This document shows positions 44,401 to 50,347 of a stretch of DNA of 64,000 nucleotides, piece after piece. Where the stretch lies: NCBI RefSeq assembly GCF_013385425.1, contig NZ_JACAQA010000007.1:124001-188000 (forward strand), written 5' to 3'. The DNA comes from Pseudomonas gingeri. Its GTDB lineage: Bacteria > Pseudomonadota > Gammaproteobacteria > Pseudomonadales > Pseudomonadaceae. The notes under the pieces are model-generated. The model had not been told where the DNA came from. It ran no database searches and saw nothing but the letters and a program-made list of their open reading frames with translations. Every line of letters begins with the position of its first letter. Position 1 is the first letter of the stretch. The position numbers were made by a program, and so were the translations under genes.

Positions 44401-46103
44401 TGTTCATGGTCCTGCTGGCCGGCTGGTCGGTGCTGATGAGTCATCTGAGTGGCCAGAACGATGTGGTGGTCGGTACCCCGGTGGCCAACCGTCAACGTCC
44501 GGAACTGGAGCCGTTGATCGGTTTCTTCGCCAACACCCTGGCGCTGCGCGTTGCCGGCGGAGCCGACACCCGTGTCGCCGAGCTGCTCGTGCGGATCAAG
44601 GACCTGACACTGGCGGCCTATAGCCATCAGGACCTGCCGTTCGAGCAGGTGGTCAGTGCCTTGCAGCCGACCCGCAGCATGAGCCACAGCCCGTTGTTCC
44701 AGGTGATGCTGAGCCTGGACAATACGCCGCCGGCACCGCTGCAACTGCCCGGCCTGCAGGTCGAGTCCCTGGACAGCGCGCACCGCACCACTCAGTTCGA
44801 CCTGTCGTTGTCGCTGGTGGACACCGCCGATCACATCGGCGGCAGCCTGCAATACGCCAGCGACCTGTTCGACACCGCGACGGTGGAGGCCATCGCCGGG
44901 CTGTTTGCCAAGGTCCTGGAAAACCTGGTGGCCGGCGCGCAGCAGACGATCGGCCAGGTGCTGGAGAACACCCCGACACTACCGCGTGCGGCCCATGCCG
45001 AGGCAGTCCCCGCCGCCGTTGAAGCACAGCCGTCCGAGGCTCTGCCTTACGAAGCGCCCCAGGGCGATACCGAAATCGCCATCGCCAACCTCTGGAAGGA
45101 CCTGTTCAAGCTGGAGAACGTCAGCCGGCATGACGACTTCTTCAGCCTCGGCGGTATTTCGCTGATGGCGGTGCAAATGGCCTCGCGCTTGCGCAAGGTG
45201 CTCGGCAAGCCGATTGCCGTGCGCGATCTGTTCGTCGAACCGACCATCGCCGGTTTCGCCCGGACCCTGGACGGCCAGACGCGCCCCGGTCAGCACAGCA
45301 ATCTGGTGCCGGTACGCCGTACCGGCTCGCAACGGCCGCTGTTCCTGGTCCACCCCCTGGGCGGCGAAGTGCAATATGTCCGCGACCTGGCCCCGGTGCT
45401 TGACCCACAGGTGCCGCTCTACGGCCTGGCCGCCAGTGGCCTGGTCGCCGGCGAAACACCCTTGTTCGAAGTGCCGGCCATGGCCGCGCGTTACCTGGCG
45501 GCGATTCGCCAGGTCCAGCCACAAGGGCCTTACCGCCTCGCCGGCTGGTCGGCCGGCGGCCTGATCGCCTATGAAATGGCCCGTCAGCTGCAAGCCGGCG
45601 GCGAGCAGTTGGAGTTCCTCGGCATCATCGACGCCTCGGCCCGCCCGGCGCCGGCCGCGCCGGAGTCCTTGAGCGAAGGGCAATTCCTGATGGCCTGGCT
45701 GCCCGGGCAGGTCGATCCGGATGTGCGCCGACAACTGACCGAGCTGGCCCAAGAAGAAGCCATCGAGGCGATGCTGGCCCTGTGCATGAGCCACCGGCTG
45801 CTGCCGGAGGAGCTGCCCCAGGACGTCGATGCCGGCTTGTTGCGCAGCCACCTCGCGGTGGCCTATGCGACGCGCCTGGCCGTCGGCGCCTATGTCAGCC
45901 CGGCCACCCCGCTCAAGGTCACGCTGTTTACCGCCAGCGGGCAGGAACGCAGCGACCCGCTGCTGGGCTGGGGGGCGTTGCTCGGGACCCCGCCAAGCGT
46001 CACAGCGCTGCCCGGAACCCACAACACACTGGTCAAGGCCCCTTATGTCAGTGCGCTGGGCCAGGCGATTTCCCAGGCGCTGAAGGCAGGTGAAGTGTCA
46101 TGA
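32490..46103 (+). CDS. Four-module NRPS (residues 6-9): C-[C-like]-A(Thr)-T, C-A(Thr)-T, C/E-A(Asp?)-T, C-T-TE
   Basis: Second half of the assembly line (4,537 residues), translationally coupled to the previous gene by an 8-bp overlap and beginning with a short basic, docking-type helix. Module 6 has an active condensation domain (HHIISDG near 182). A second condensation-like domain (about 505-940) follows, whose motif is HHLLADR, with the catalytic-motif glycine replaced by arginine. Then come a Thr-code A domain (DFWNIGMVH, core near 1111) and a carrier (1501). Module 7 is C-A-T, again Thr code. Module 8 is a dual C/E domain (FHHLLQSEGD, HHLVSDN), an A domain with code DMKDLGMVD, and a carrier. 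Module 9 has a condensation domain (HHIVSDG near 3856), no A domain, a carrier with the variant motif FFSLGGISLM near 4217, and a thioesterase with GWSAGG (Ser near 4353). As in SyrE, the missing residue should be 4-Cl-Thr delivered by the SyrC-like shuttle, and the thioesterase should close the macrolactone. The dual domain after Thr7 fits dehydrobutyrine there. Confidence 0.94.
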   Translation: MLDKLNSHNDSLDQLKRAAMLRLLKQRGATRTVDTTSDDMVAVDRDGPLALSFAQQRLWFLDQLDPTASAAYHMPAALVLRGSLDHNALKAALDQLVARHESLRTTFRRDGEQPVQIIAPANCGFSLAEHDLRHLSVELAAEQAARLSEREATTPFDLLNGPLIRGSLLRLADDEHRLLITQHHIISDGWSIGVLVKEFAALYQAFSTGQADPLPALALQYADYAAWQRRHLEGERLSRHVEFWRSHLAGAPALLALPTDRPRPAVQSYRGETLSFDLPVALSAAITRFAQSRAATPFMTLMAAWAVLLGRISGQQDVVIGTVTANRDRQDVQALIGFFVNTLALRVRLDANPTLDQVLQQVKELLLESASRQDTPFEQVVEALKPPRSASYSPVFQTMLYTNAGGAGGQLQLPGLNLEFLPSHKDNTQHDLSLHIDEGGSSLSCSLSYSTALFDASTVERLAARFERLLRCFTEAPQTRLGALELDAALALPEVSALVPVPARLPLSYHQERVWFVDTFETGYLYAANPVYHNVALLLEIFGELQVQALQTALDGLLARHAILRCRVHSDGASAWQSFDGPASLVLEQLQGTPGNLTALALAETRRPLDMNGGSLVRASLIRADEKNAVLALAVHHLLADRTSMQLIKRDLLSLYEAACAEREANLPALSLGYSDFAAWQRQLPAAVRENLRAYWAYQLRGKLQALELPLNRPRAAVHVFSEATHEFVIEAALVKRLSELARDVGVSADSLALSAFTALLRRYAGHDELVIGTTASCREPALQDVVGPLDNLLVIRGTCDSDTTLQTLLEQTAGTLADARRHRHMQFDQLVLALNPAKDMSRTALFDVLFNFQSVSDSRTLIAGLAVNSLETNLGYGKNDLHLLISAGEQHWNGHLAYNADFFDPEFIQQLMRHYVRLLQAFVDTPQQRVDDVALLDAAERQRQVLDFNNTEAAWPDSLTLHQIFEEQARLTPDNIAVNLGEERLSYRQLNEQANRLAHSLRDAGVQPQELVAIALERSLAMIIATLAVLKAGAAYVPIDPASPAERIAYVLRDSGASKAIAGQDISPALLALGIEVFAPESIHAAPHNARYSANLPNLNAPDHLCYVIYTSGSTGEPKGALLEHRNVVRLMHNNRSEFAFNAEDVWSLFHSNAFDFSVWEMYGALLHGGRLTLVPEALRRDPAELLGFLEREQVTVLNQTPSAFLQLSGAALARSDVRLEHLRYVIFGGESLELGKLDAFHQAFAHVALVNMYGITETCVHVTYKAIATADIAAGISNVGRPIPTTVAYVLDAQQRLLPIGVAGEICVGGLGVGRGYLNREQLTAERFIADPLRPGERLYRSGDLGKLLDNGEIIHLGRMDAQVKIRGFRIELGEIEAKLLACDGVREARVLARDDVGQGKRLIAYLIAKPSVRLEIAALRKQLGATLPDYMIPSAFVSLAAYPLTGNGKLDQDALPAPDLDAMSERGYTAPQGATELALAQIFQELLGLERVGRHDGFFELGGHSLLAAQLVSRVRQQLGGEMMLRQLFSHPTVAELARVVGGLQATGTDSIEPVERSAPLALSFSQQRLWFLDQLDPGASSAYHMPMSLLLRGNLDHVALKAALDRLVARHESLRTTFERHGEQPVQIIAPADCGFALAEQDLRTLSYEQASLSASRIGNSEATAPFDLRQGPLIRGRLLRLADDEHILLITQHHIISDGWSVGVLVKEFAALYQAFNQQQEDPLPALSIQYADYAAWQRRTFTGERLAEQAEFWRGHLGGAPALLSLPTDRPRPAVQSYRGGDVPVQIDAALYQRLERFCQAHNITLFMGLLSAWSVLMARLGNERDVVIGVPTANRGRTETENLIGFFVNTLALRVDLGQDPSVAQLLEQVRQTTLAAHEHQDIPFEQVIEALQPPRSLSHNPLCQVALSLDNTPAGVELSLPGLSLVPVAQAHETAQFDLMLTLGSSNGTLAGVIEYASDLFDRATVERFAQHFQILLEAMIEDVAQPVLGLPLLTPAQRQASPALLPPKATFAVEQLIHQRFETQAANHPQRTALVFGEQSLSYQALNRRANGIARALLAQGVRPDDRVAILSLRGVDMLCAVLAVLKAGAAYVPLDPAYPAERLAYLLDDSAPVALLAQTACLDALLAHNVPVLKLDELNREDAAADSNLDLNPRADELGLAPQHLAYVIYTSGSTGLPKGVLVEHGNVARLFDTTAELFDFDHSDTWTLFHSFAFDFSVWEIWGALSYGGKLVIVPSDVARSPDDFYALVCQQQVSVLNQTPSAFRQFIEARGRSEAEHSLREVIFGGEALDFRSLRPWTASTPLSRTRLVNMYGITEITVHATYYPVSQAEIDTAAPSLIGPALPDLCLRILDDYQQPVPVGVNGEIYIGGAGVARHYLNRDALNAERFIADPYSDVPGARLYRTGDVARYRTDGGVVYVGRNDSQIKIRGFRIELGEIEAQLLACAEVREALVIVREDQPGDKRLVAYLIAEDGSAPESSALRSQLAGVLAEHMLPSAFVTLAAWPLTTNGKLDRTALPAPDLSAAVSRRYEAPLGAIETTLASAWQELLGVERVGRQDHFFELGGHSFLVISLIERLRQAGLQLDVRTVFSAPTLQAMATVLAGGSRAERVVPANLIPTDCTALTPQMLPLVTLSPQEIEQIVADVPGGAANVQDIYPLSSLQEGILFHHLLQSEGDAYLMRTVVTFTTRTLLDNFLAAVQVVINRHDILRTALRWHGLPQPVQVVHRRAQLPVINLETAPGEDALETLRQRTDTHHLRLDLQQAPLIAAHITYDARREQWLLALLDHHLVSDNVTLRLIMLEIQAVLAGQADSLPPSQPYRNFIAQAASVSQAEHEAYFRRLLADVDATTAPYGVLDVRGNGAGIQRAVQHLSEDLSARVYRTARAQGVPTSVLFHAAWGLVVAATSGRDDGIFGTVLSGRSQGTTGADHALGMFINTLPMRIRLQHHSVGDIVQDAYQQLSELLTHEQAPLALAQRCSAVDASLPLFTVILNCRHGDLVNASGENVEDMGEHEGIHFIASETRTNYPIEIAVANVASGFSLTAQSISGIDPHRIAAYLGQAVAELVEALEQDPARLASSLDVVPEAERQLLLNSFNNTATEFAPAEPIHALFESQVRANPDAVALVCEDRQLSYRQLNRRANHLARQLLALGVRPDERVAICAERSLDMIVGLLGVLKAGGAYVPIDPAHPADRMAFMLQDSQPRALLTQTALTLPAGDTPLLLLDTAESLRATDDEAFDANPTVPGLTPENLAYVIYTSGSTGQSKGVMVEHRSVFNFWNVLTRTTHQHCPTPATVALNAGFFFDMSIKSISQLFSGHKLVIIPQLIRASGGELLDFLEQHRVHAFDSTPSQLDTLLSAGLLERSSYQPISVLLGGEAINASTWEKLRNCPTIHFYNMYGPTECTVDATIDLIRDLGEKPSIGRPIANVQVHVLDARGEPAPLGVAGEIHIGGAGVARGYLNRDELSAERFIADRFSDVPNARLYKTGDLGRWLADGTLEYLGRNDFQVKIRGFRIELGEIENALLAVPGLREAIVISRDDSQGDSENQRLVAYVCGEPVPAEHLRSELLKHLPEYMVPSAFVHLDALPLTANGKLDRRALPAPGQDALASKAYEAPQGDTELAIAEIWKGLLHLDQVGRNDGFLELGGHSLLAVQLLSRLRRKLGARITLRELFDAPTVRGLASLVNASAPSEAQSIPLANRSGRLPLSFSQQRLWFLDHLDHAAGAAYHLPTALRLTGTLDKAALHATLDRLVARHETLRTRFELVDGEPLQKIAPADTRFPLAQEDLRELPSDERAATLARLGQDSATQLFDLSQGPLLRGLLLQMADEEHVLLITLHHIVSDGWSNSVLAHEVSVLYTAFSQGQKDPLPALALQYVDYAAWQRQSLDGPALQAQVDFWRQHLEGAPSLLNLPLDRPRPAIQSYAGGIVNCAFSPALSADLRAFSQAQGSTLFMVLLAGWSVLMSHLSGQNDVVVGTPVANRQRPELEPLIGFFANTLALRVAGGADTRVAELLVRIKDLTLAAYSHQDLPFEQVVSALQPTRSMSHSPLFQVMLSLDNTPPAPLQLPGLQVESLDSAHRTTQFDLSLSLVDTADHIGGSLQYASDLFDTATVEAIAGLFAKVLENLVAGAQQTIGQVLENTPTLPRAAHAEAVPAAVEAQPSEALPYEAPQGDTEIAIANLWKDLFKLENVSRHDDFFSLGGISLMAVQMASRLRKVLGKPIAVRDLFVEPTIAGFARTLDGQTRPGQHSNLVPVRRTGSQRPLFLVHPLGGEVQYVRDLAPVLDPQVPLYGLAASGLVAGETPLFEVPAMAARYLAAIRQVQPQGPYRLAGWSAGGLIAYEMARQLQAGGEQLEFLGIIDASARPAPAAPESLSEGQFLMAWLPGQVDPDVRRQLTELAQEEAIEAMLALCMSHRLLPEELPQDVDAGLLRSHLAVAYATRLAVGAYVSPATPLKVTLFTASGQERSDPLLGWGALLGTPPSVTALPGTHNTLVKAPYVSALGQAISQALKAGEVS
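34003..35310 (+). other. Extra condensation-like ('interface'-type) domain in module 6
   Basis: Complete condensation-fold segment (starting LPLSYHQERVWFVDTFE) inserted between the true condensation domain and the Thr6 A domain. Its HHxxxDG motif is changed to HHLLADR. Degenerate condensation domains of this placement are known as interface domains that recruit beta-hydroxylases in some siderophore synthetases. Here the downstream A domain selects Thr, so the partner and reaction are open. Confidence 0.8.
41683..43103 (+). repeat. Duplicated A-domain segment, copy 2 (module 8)
   Basis: Nearly identical to 24050-25470 (module 3). The reading frames and pocket code are preserved; the copies separate just after the GEIEN motif at the A-domain end. 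Confidence 0.85.
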
Positions 46104-46176
46104 ATCTCAGACAGGAGCGCTTTTCATTCTCAAAATGTCAGCGTCAACTAAACAGCGCCGGCTCCGCGGCGTAGGA

Positions 46177-46196
46177 TGTCCCTGTTTTCCACTACA
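46177..46196. promoter_or_regulatory. syr-syp-like box, copy 5 (weak)
   Basis: TGTCCCT-N6-CACTACA matches 10 of 14 dyad positions of the syr-syp box. Its left half and spacer resemble copy 4 (TGTCCCTG-TT-CC pattern), which raises its credibility. Confidence 0.45.
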
Positions 46197-46266
46197 GACT
46201 TTTCCTACTTAACTGAGCTTAATTATCACTACTGACTGAATCGTTTTTGTGAAGGGATTCACGGGT

Positions 46267-46288
46267 GATACCTGAACTTCCAGGTATC
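46267..46288. promoter_or_regulatory. Perfect inverted repeat upstream of the LuxR gene
   Basis: GATACCTG-AACTTC-CAGGTATC: 8-bp arms with a 6-bp spacer, about 98 bp before the start codon, with no T-run. Possible operator for autoregulation. A further stem, CGGGGAG...CTCCCCG (46314-46343), lies between it and the gene. Confidence 0.5.
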
Positions 46289-46385
46289 AAGGCTAGAAAT
46301 GGTTTGAGCGTCCCGGGGAGGCGGACGGACTTCGTACTCCCCGACGACAGGATTGCAAGCTACTTCTGATATGCAGGATCAGCAT

Positions 46386-47213
46386 ATGAACCAACAGACG
46401 AATGCCAAAGATGTAGAGAAAAGCCACATTTACCTGGAGCTGGGGAAACTGGTTTCCAGCGTCGGCAATGAAACATTCCTGACGAACATGCACCAACTGA
46501 TCAACGCTTCGGTGGCGGTCAGCCGGGTTGAACTGAGCGAATGGACCGTCGACGACGCCCAATCGGCGGTTGTCGATGTCCAGTTGCTGGGCTACGCCGG
46601 TCTTGAGTTGAGCCCGCAGATGCAAGCGGTCTGCCCAACCAATGCCAAGCACCGCAACGACCATCCCTTGGTCAAGCGCGTGCTGGAAGTGGAAGACGCC
46701 CTGCTGATCCACCTCAATGCCCGGATGAAAAACGAGAAGGACAATAACTGCCTCGGCACATCCCATCAGTGCAGCCTGATTTCGCGCAAGGCCAATCGTT
46801 GCTGTGTGATTTCGCTGCACCGCCCACGGGTGGATCGCGACTTCACCCTGCAAGAGCTGTCCTTTCTGAAATACCTCTCCGAGACCTTGTTGCCCCTGAC
46901 GGAGCGACATGCCCGTGCCCATCGCCAATCCAGCGCAAAAAGCCCGAGTGGGTCCAGCCCACGCAACCTGGTTGCCCTGGAACAGACGCAGTTGCAGCGC
47001 GAGTTCAACGAGCGTCTGAGTGCTTGCGAGGTCACGCTCTCGGTGCGGGAAAAAGAGGTCTGCCTGGGGCTGCTGGCCGGCGGCACCGTACCTGAGATCG
47101 CAGAAAAACTCTGCGTCAAGAACAGTTCCATCGAAACCTACCTCAAGCGTTCCGCGGCCAAGCTGGGTGTCAGCGGGCGACATGGGTTGGCCAAGTGGAT
47201 GATAGGAGCATAA
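46386..47213 (+). CDS. LuxR-family transcriptional regulator, SyrF/SalA-like
   Basis: Regulator of 275 residues with a C-terminal LuxR-type helix-turn-helix (about 215-272: [22 protein letters not shown]...SSIETYLKR). The N-terminal half has no autoinducer-binding or receiver signature, as in the SalA/SyrF/SyrG group that activates syringomycin and syringopeptin genes through the syr-syp box. I chose the ATG at 46386 (AGGATC upstream) over ATG 46371. Its position directly after the synthetase genes parallels syrF after syrE. The efflux gene starts at the last base of its stop codon (TAATG), so the two are co-transcribed. A conserved helix-turn-helix plus several syr-syp-like boxes in the cluster make it the likely cluster activator; I did not see a SalA-like second regulator in this window. 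Confidence 0.88.
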   Translation: MNQQTNAKDVEKSHIYLELGKLVSSVGNETFLTNMHQLINASVAVSRVELSEWTVDDAQSAVVDVQLLGYAGLELSPQMQAVCPTNAKHRNDHPLVKRVLEVEDALLIHLNARMKNEKDNNCLGTSHQCSLISRKANRCCVISLHRPRVDRDFTLQELSFLKYLSETLLPLTERHARAHRQSSAKSPSGSSPRNLVALEQTQLQREFNERLSACEVTLSVREKEVCLGLLAGGTVPEIAEKLCVKNSSIETYLKRSAAKLGVSGRHGLAKWMIGA

Positions 47214-48631
47214 TGAACAAATCCCTGAGCCCCTGGGTGGCCATGGCCTTTGCCCTGAGCGGCTGCTCGCTGATCCCGGACTACCAGCGCCCCGCCGCGC
47301 CAGTCGCCGCACAATACCCGCAGACACCCGCCTACGCCCCGGCTCTCTCCGGGACGATGGCCGCGGACGTGGGCTGGCGTGAGCTGTTCCGCGATCCGAC
47401 GCTGCAACAACTGATCGAAAGCGCGCTGCTGAACAATCGCGACCTGCGTGTGGCGGCCCTCAATGTCCAGGCCTACCAGGCGCAATACCAGATCCAGCGC
47501 GCCGACCTGTTCCCGGCGATCAGCGCCAACGGCAGCGGCACCCGCCAGCGCCTGCCGGCCAGTCTCACGCAAACCGGCAGCGCGGTGACCAGTGGCACCT
47601 ACTCGGCGACCCTGGGAATCAGCTCCTATGAACTGGACCTGTTCGGACGTATCCGCGCCCTCAGTGACCAGGCCTCGTTGACCTATCTGTCCAGCGAAGA
47701 AGCCCGGCGCAGCACCCAGTTGAGCCTGGTGGCCAGTGTCGCCAACGCCTACCTGACCTGGCGCGCCGACCAGGAACTGCTGGCCTTGACCCAGGACACC
47801 CTCAGCTCCTACGAGAAGAGCCTGCGCCTGACCGAACGCAGCCAGCAAGTCGGCACCACCTCGTCCCTGGCCCTGGCCCAGTCGCGCACCTCGGTGGAAA
47901 GCGCCAGGACCAGCCTGGCGACCTTTCAGCGCCAGGTCGCCCAGGACCTCAACAGCCTGACCTTGCTGGTGGGCACAGCGGTCGCGGACACCCCGTCCAG
48001 CCGCCCACTGGCCTCCGACTGGCTCGCCGAAGTACCGGCCGGCCTGCCTTCGGACCTGCTGCAACGGCGTCCGGACATCCTCCAGGCCGAATATCAGTTG
48101 CAGTCGGCCAATGCCAGCATCGGGGCCGCCCGCGCGGCGTTTTTCCCGAGCATCACCCTGACCGCCAACGCCGGGACTTCCAGCAATGAACTGTCCGGGC
48201 TGTTCAAGGGCGGCTCGGGAGGCTGGCTGTTTCAACCGCAGATCAATATCCCGATTTTCAACGCCGGCAGCCTGCAGGCGAGCCTGGATTACTCGAAGAT
48301 CCAGAAGGACATCCGCGTCTCGCAGTACGAGAAATCGATCCAGACCGCCTTCCAGGAAGTTTCCGACGGCCTGGCGGCACGCCAGACCTACAAGAACCAA
48401 TTGAAAGCGCAGAACGATCTGGTGCAGGCCAACCAGGAGTATTACCGCCTGGCGGAACGCCGCTATCGTATCGGCGTCGACAACAGCCTGACCTTTCTCG
48501 ATGCCCAGCGCTCACTGTTCAGCGCCCAGCAGAGCCTGATCACCGATCGGCTGTCGCAACTGACCGCCGAGGTCAATCTCTACAAGGCCCTCGGTGGGGG
48601 TTGGACGCAGCGGACACAAAAAACCTTGTAA
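47213..48631 (+). CDS. Outer-membrane efflux lipoprotein (OprM/NodT family)
   Basis: TolC-type outer-membrane channel component (472 residues). It has a lipoprotein signal ([18 protein letters not shown], lipobox LSGC, acylated Cys near 18) followed by two outer-membrane-factor repeats with the long helical, Gln/Ala-rich segments typical of OprM. It overlaps the LuxR stop by one base and has AGGAG upstream. No periplasmic adaptor or RND pump gene accompanies it here, unlike the PseABC-type or MacAB-type sets usually found near Pseudomonas lipopeptide clusters. It must pair with components elsewhere or with the cluster's own ABC or MFS exporters. Confidence 0.92.
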   Translation: MNKSLSPWVAMAFALSGCSLIPDYQRPAAPVAAQYPQTPAYAPALSGTMAADVGWRELFRDPTLQQLIESALLNNRDLRVAALNVQAYQAQYQIQRADLFPAISANGSGTRQRLPASLTQTGSAVTSGTYSATLGISSYELDLFGRIRALSDQASLTYLSSEEARRSTQLSLVASVANAYLTWRADQELLALTQDTLSSYEKSLRLTERSQQVGTTSSLALAQSRTSVESARTSLATFQRQVAQDLNSLTLLVGTAVADTPSSRPLASDWLAEVPAGLPSDLLQRRPDILQAEYQLQSANASIGAARAAFFPSITLTANAGTSSNELSGLFKGGSGGWLFQPQINIPIFNAGSLQASLDYSKIQKDIRVSQYEKSIQTAFQEVSDGLAARQTYKNQLKAQNDLVQANQEYYRLAERRYRIGVDNSLTFLDAQRSLFSAQQSLITDRLSQLTAEVNLYKALGGGWTQRTQKTL

Positions 48632-48647
48632 CCTTGTGAGGTCACTG

Positions 48648-48857
48648 ATGATGGGCACATTCGAACCTGGTTCACATGTACGCCTGCGCTCGGGCGGCAA
48701 GATAATGGTGGTCAAGCACGGCTCAACGGCCGCCCATCTCCCGGAGACCCTGCTGGTGTTGTGCGAGTACCGGGCCAAGAATCGGTTGGTGCAGGGTTTC
48801 TATTCTGCGCGGGACCTGATTCTGGCGCCCAGGGAAGCGGTGCCCAATCAAGGCTGA
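48648..48857 (+). CDS. Small YodC/DUF2158-like protein
   Basis: 69-residue protein (GTFEPGSHVRLRSGGKIMVV at the N-terminus) resembling DUF2158, a small beta-rich family in which FxxGDxVxLKSGGPxMTV is conserved. GAGG lies six bases before the ATG at 48648; an adjacent in-frame ATG is also possible. It follows the efflux gene by 16 bp and may be part of that operon. Function unknown. Confidence 0.65.
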   Translation: MMGTFEPGSHVRLRSGGKIMVVKHGSTAAHLPETLLVLCEYRAKNRLVQGFYSARDLILAPREAVPNQG

Positions 48858-48866
48858 ACACGGTCC

Positions 48867-48940
48867 TGTAGGAACAGGGCTTGCCCGCGAAGCTTTTGGC
48901 GGCCTCAAGTACGCCTTCGCGGGCAAGCCCTGCTCCTACA
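48867..48940. repeat. REP doublet (REPIN-like inverted repeat)
   Basis: Arms of the common Pseudomonas REP type, TGTAGGAacAGGGCTTGCCCGCGAA and its complement TTCGCGGGCAAGCCC-TG-CTCCTACA, face each other around a short spacer between convergent genes. Such doublets often end transcripts and are moved by RAYT transposases. No RAYT gene is seen nearby. Confidence 0.85.
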
Positions 48941-48965
48941 AGGTTGTGGCGTTCTCAAGATCTCA

Positions 48966-50306
48966 TTAACTGGCCGGCATCGGTGCAGCGGCGCTCGGCA
49001 CCACTTTGCGGGTCTGGGCCGCACCGGTGCTGGCAACAAAATCCCCCTGACGCAACAACACCAGCGCAATCAGCGACACCACCCCCGTGCCGACATAGAA
49101 GTACCAGGGCGAAGTAATGTCCCCGGTCAACTTGATCAGCCAGGTGGAAATCAGCGGCGCGCTGCCACCGAATACCGCCACCGGAATGTTGTACGCCACC
49201 GCGATACCGGTGGAACGGATGCGCGTGGGCAGCAGTTCGCTCATCAGTGCGTAGGTCGACGAGGCATACAGCCCGAACAGGATCGCCACCGCCATCAGCG
49301 GCCAGAAAAACGAGGCCGCCGTGGCCGTCGGCGCCGACTTGAACAGCCAGAACATCGCCAGGGTCGCCAGGCTCCCCACCACCAGCAGAAACGGCTTGCG
49401 CCCGTAGCGGTCGGTGAACGCCCCGCCGAACGGCATGACAAAGGCCGCCGAGAAGCTGGCGGTAAAGACGTAGAGCAGGGTCGTGCCGCTGTCGAACTTG
49501 AGAATGCTCGACATGTAGGTCGAGGCAAAGGTCAGTACCAGGTAGAAGATCGAGCTGTGCAGGGTGATGATAAAGAACACCAGGGCAATCGCCCGTTTCC
49601 ACTGCCAGACTTCCCGCAGTGGCGCCTTCGAGGTCTGCCCGGCCTGCAGCAAGGCGATAAACTCGGGGCTGTCTTCCAGTTTCAGGCGAATGTACATCGA
49701 GATCAGGCCCAGGGGCGCCGCCATCAAAAAGGGAATGCGCCAACCCCAGTCCTGCATCAGCTCTGCGCCCAGGGTCCAGGTCATGCCGTTGGCCACCGCG
49801 CCACCGAGCAACAGGCCAAGCACCGCCGTGACCATCAGCCAGCAAGTGGCAAAGCCTCGCCGTCCTGGCCCCGCGTACTCGGAAATAAAACTGGTGATGG
49901 TGCCGATCTCGCCGCCGGCGGAAAAACCCTGCACACAACGAATCAGCACCAGCAGGATCGGCGCGGCAATCCCCAAGGTTGCATAGGTCGGCAACAACCC
50001 CAGCAGGCAGGTGGAACCGGCCATCATCACCAGCACCGTGATCAGGGTCTTGCGTCGACCGATCTTGTCCGCCAGCGGGCCGAAGAACAGTCCGCCCAAC
50101 GGGCGGATGAAAAAGCTCAGGGCAAAGGCGGCGAAACTGGCGAGCAGACTGGTGGTGGGGTCGTCGGAGACGAAGAACGACCGGCCGATATAGACGGCGA
50201 GAAAGCCGTAGACGCCGTAGTCGTACCATTCGATCAGGTGGCCGGAAGTGGCACCGATAAACGCCCGGCGTCGTTGCCGGGCCGGGTCTGTGTGTTGCAT
50301 TCCCAT
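48966..50306 (-). CDS. MHS-family (metabolite:H+ symporter) MFS transporter
   Basis: Twelve-segment MFS protein (446 residues) of the ProP/KgtP/ShiA type. It has the N-terminal EWYDYGVYGF segment, the loop motif GPLADKIGRRK, and RCVQGFSAGGE in segment 4, all typical of carboxylate or osmolyte symporters. The ATG at 50306 has AGGAG eight bases upstream. It lies 41 bp after the acyl-CoA ligase gene and is probably the last gene of a thiolase-ligase-transporter operon. A carboxylic acid substrate is likely; identity is unknown. Confidence 0.9.
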   Translation of the reverse strand: MGMQHTDPARQRRRAFIGATSGHLIEWYDYGVYGFLAVYIGRSFFVSDDPTTSLLASFAAFALSFFIRPLGGLFFGPLADKIGRRKTLITVLVMMAGSTCLLGLLPTYATLGIAAPILLVLIRCVQGFSAGGEIGTITSFISEYAGPGRRGFATCWLMVTAVLGLLLGGAVANGMTWTLGAELMQDWGWRIPFLMAAPLGLISMYIRLKLEDSPEFIALLQAGQTSKAPLREVWQWKRAIALVFFIITLHSSIFYLVLTFASTYMSSILKFDSGTTLLYVFTASFSAAFVMPFGGAFTDRYGRKPFLLVVGSLATLAMFWLFKSAPTATAASFFWPLMAVAILFGLYASSTYALMSELLPTRIRSTGIAVAYNIPVAVFGGSAPLISTWLIKLTGDITSPWYFYVGTGVVSLIALVLLRQGDFVASTGAAQTRKVVPSAAAPMPAS

Positions 50307-50347
50307 GGAAGGGACTCCTGTCTGATGGCTATCCGTAAAAGGGTTGT

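Larger units (their letters stand above)
46104..46385 (+). promoter_or_regulatory. Leader/promoter region of the LuxR regulator
   Basis: 282 bp between the NRPS stop and the regulator. It holds a weaker syr-syp-like box, an 8-bp perfect inverted repeat and a second stem-loop close to the start codon. No coding sequence is evident. Confidence 0.6.

Noticed and set aside
46267..46288. Reading the inverted repeat before the LuxR gene as a lux box
   Set aside because: Lux boxes have CTG-N10-CAG spacing, whereas this dyad has CTG-N6-CAG, and the regulator lacks an autoinducer-binding domain.
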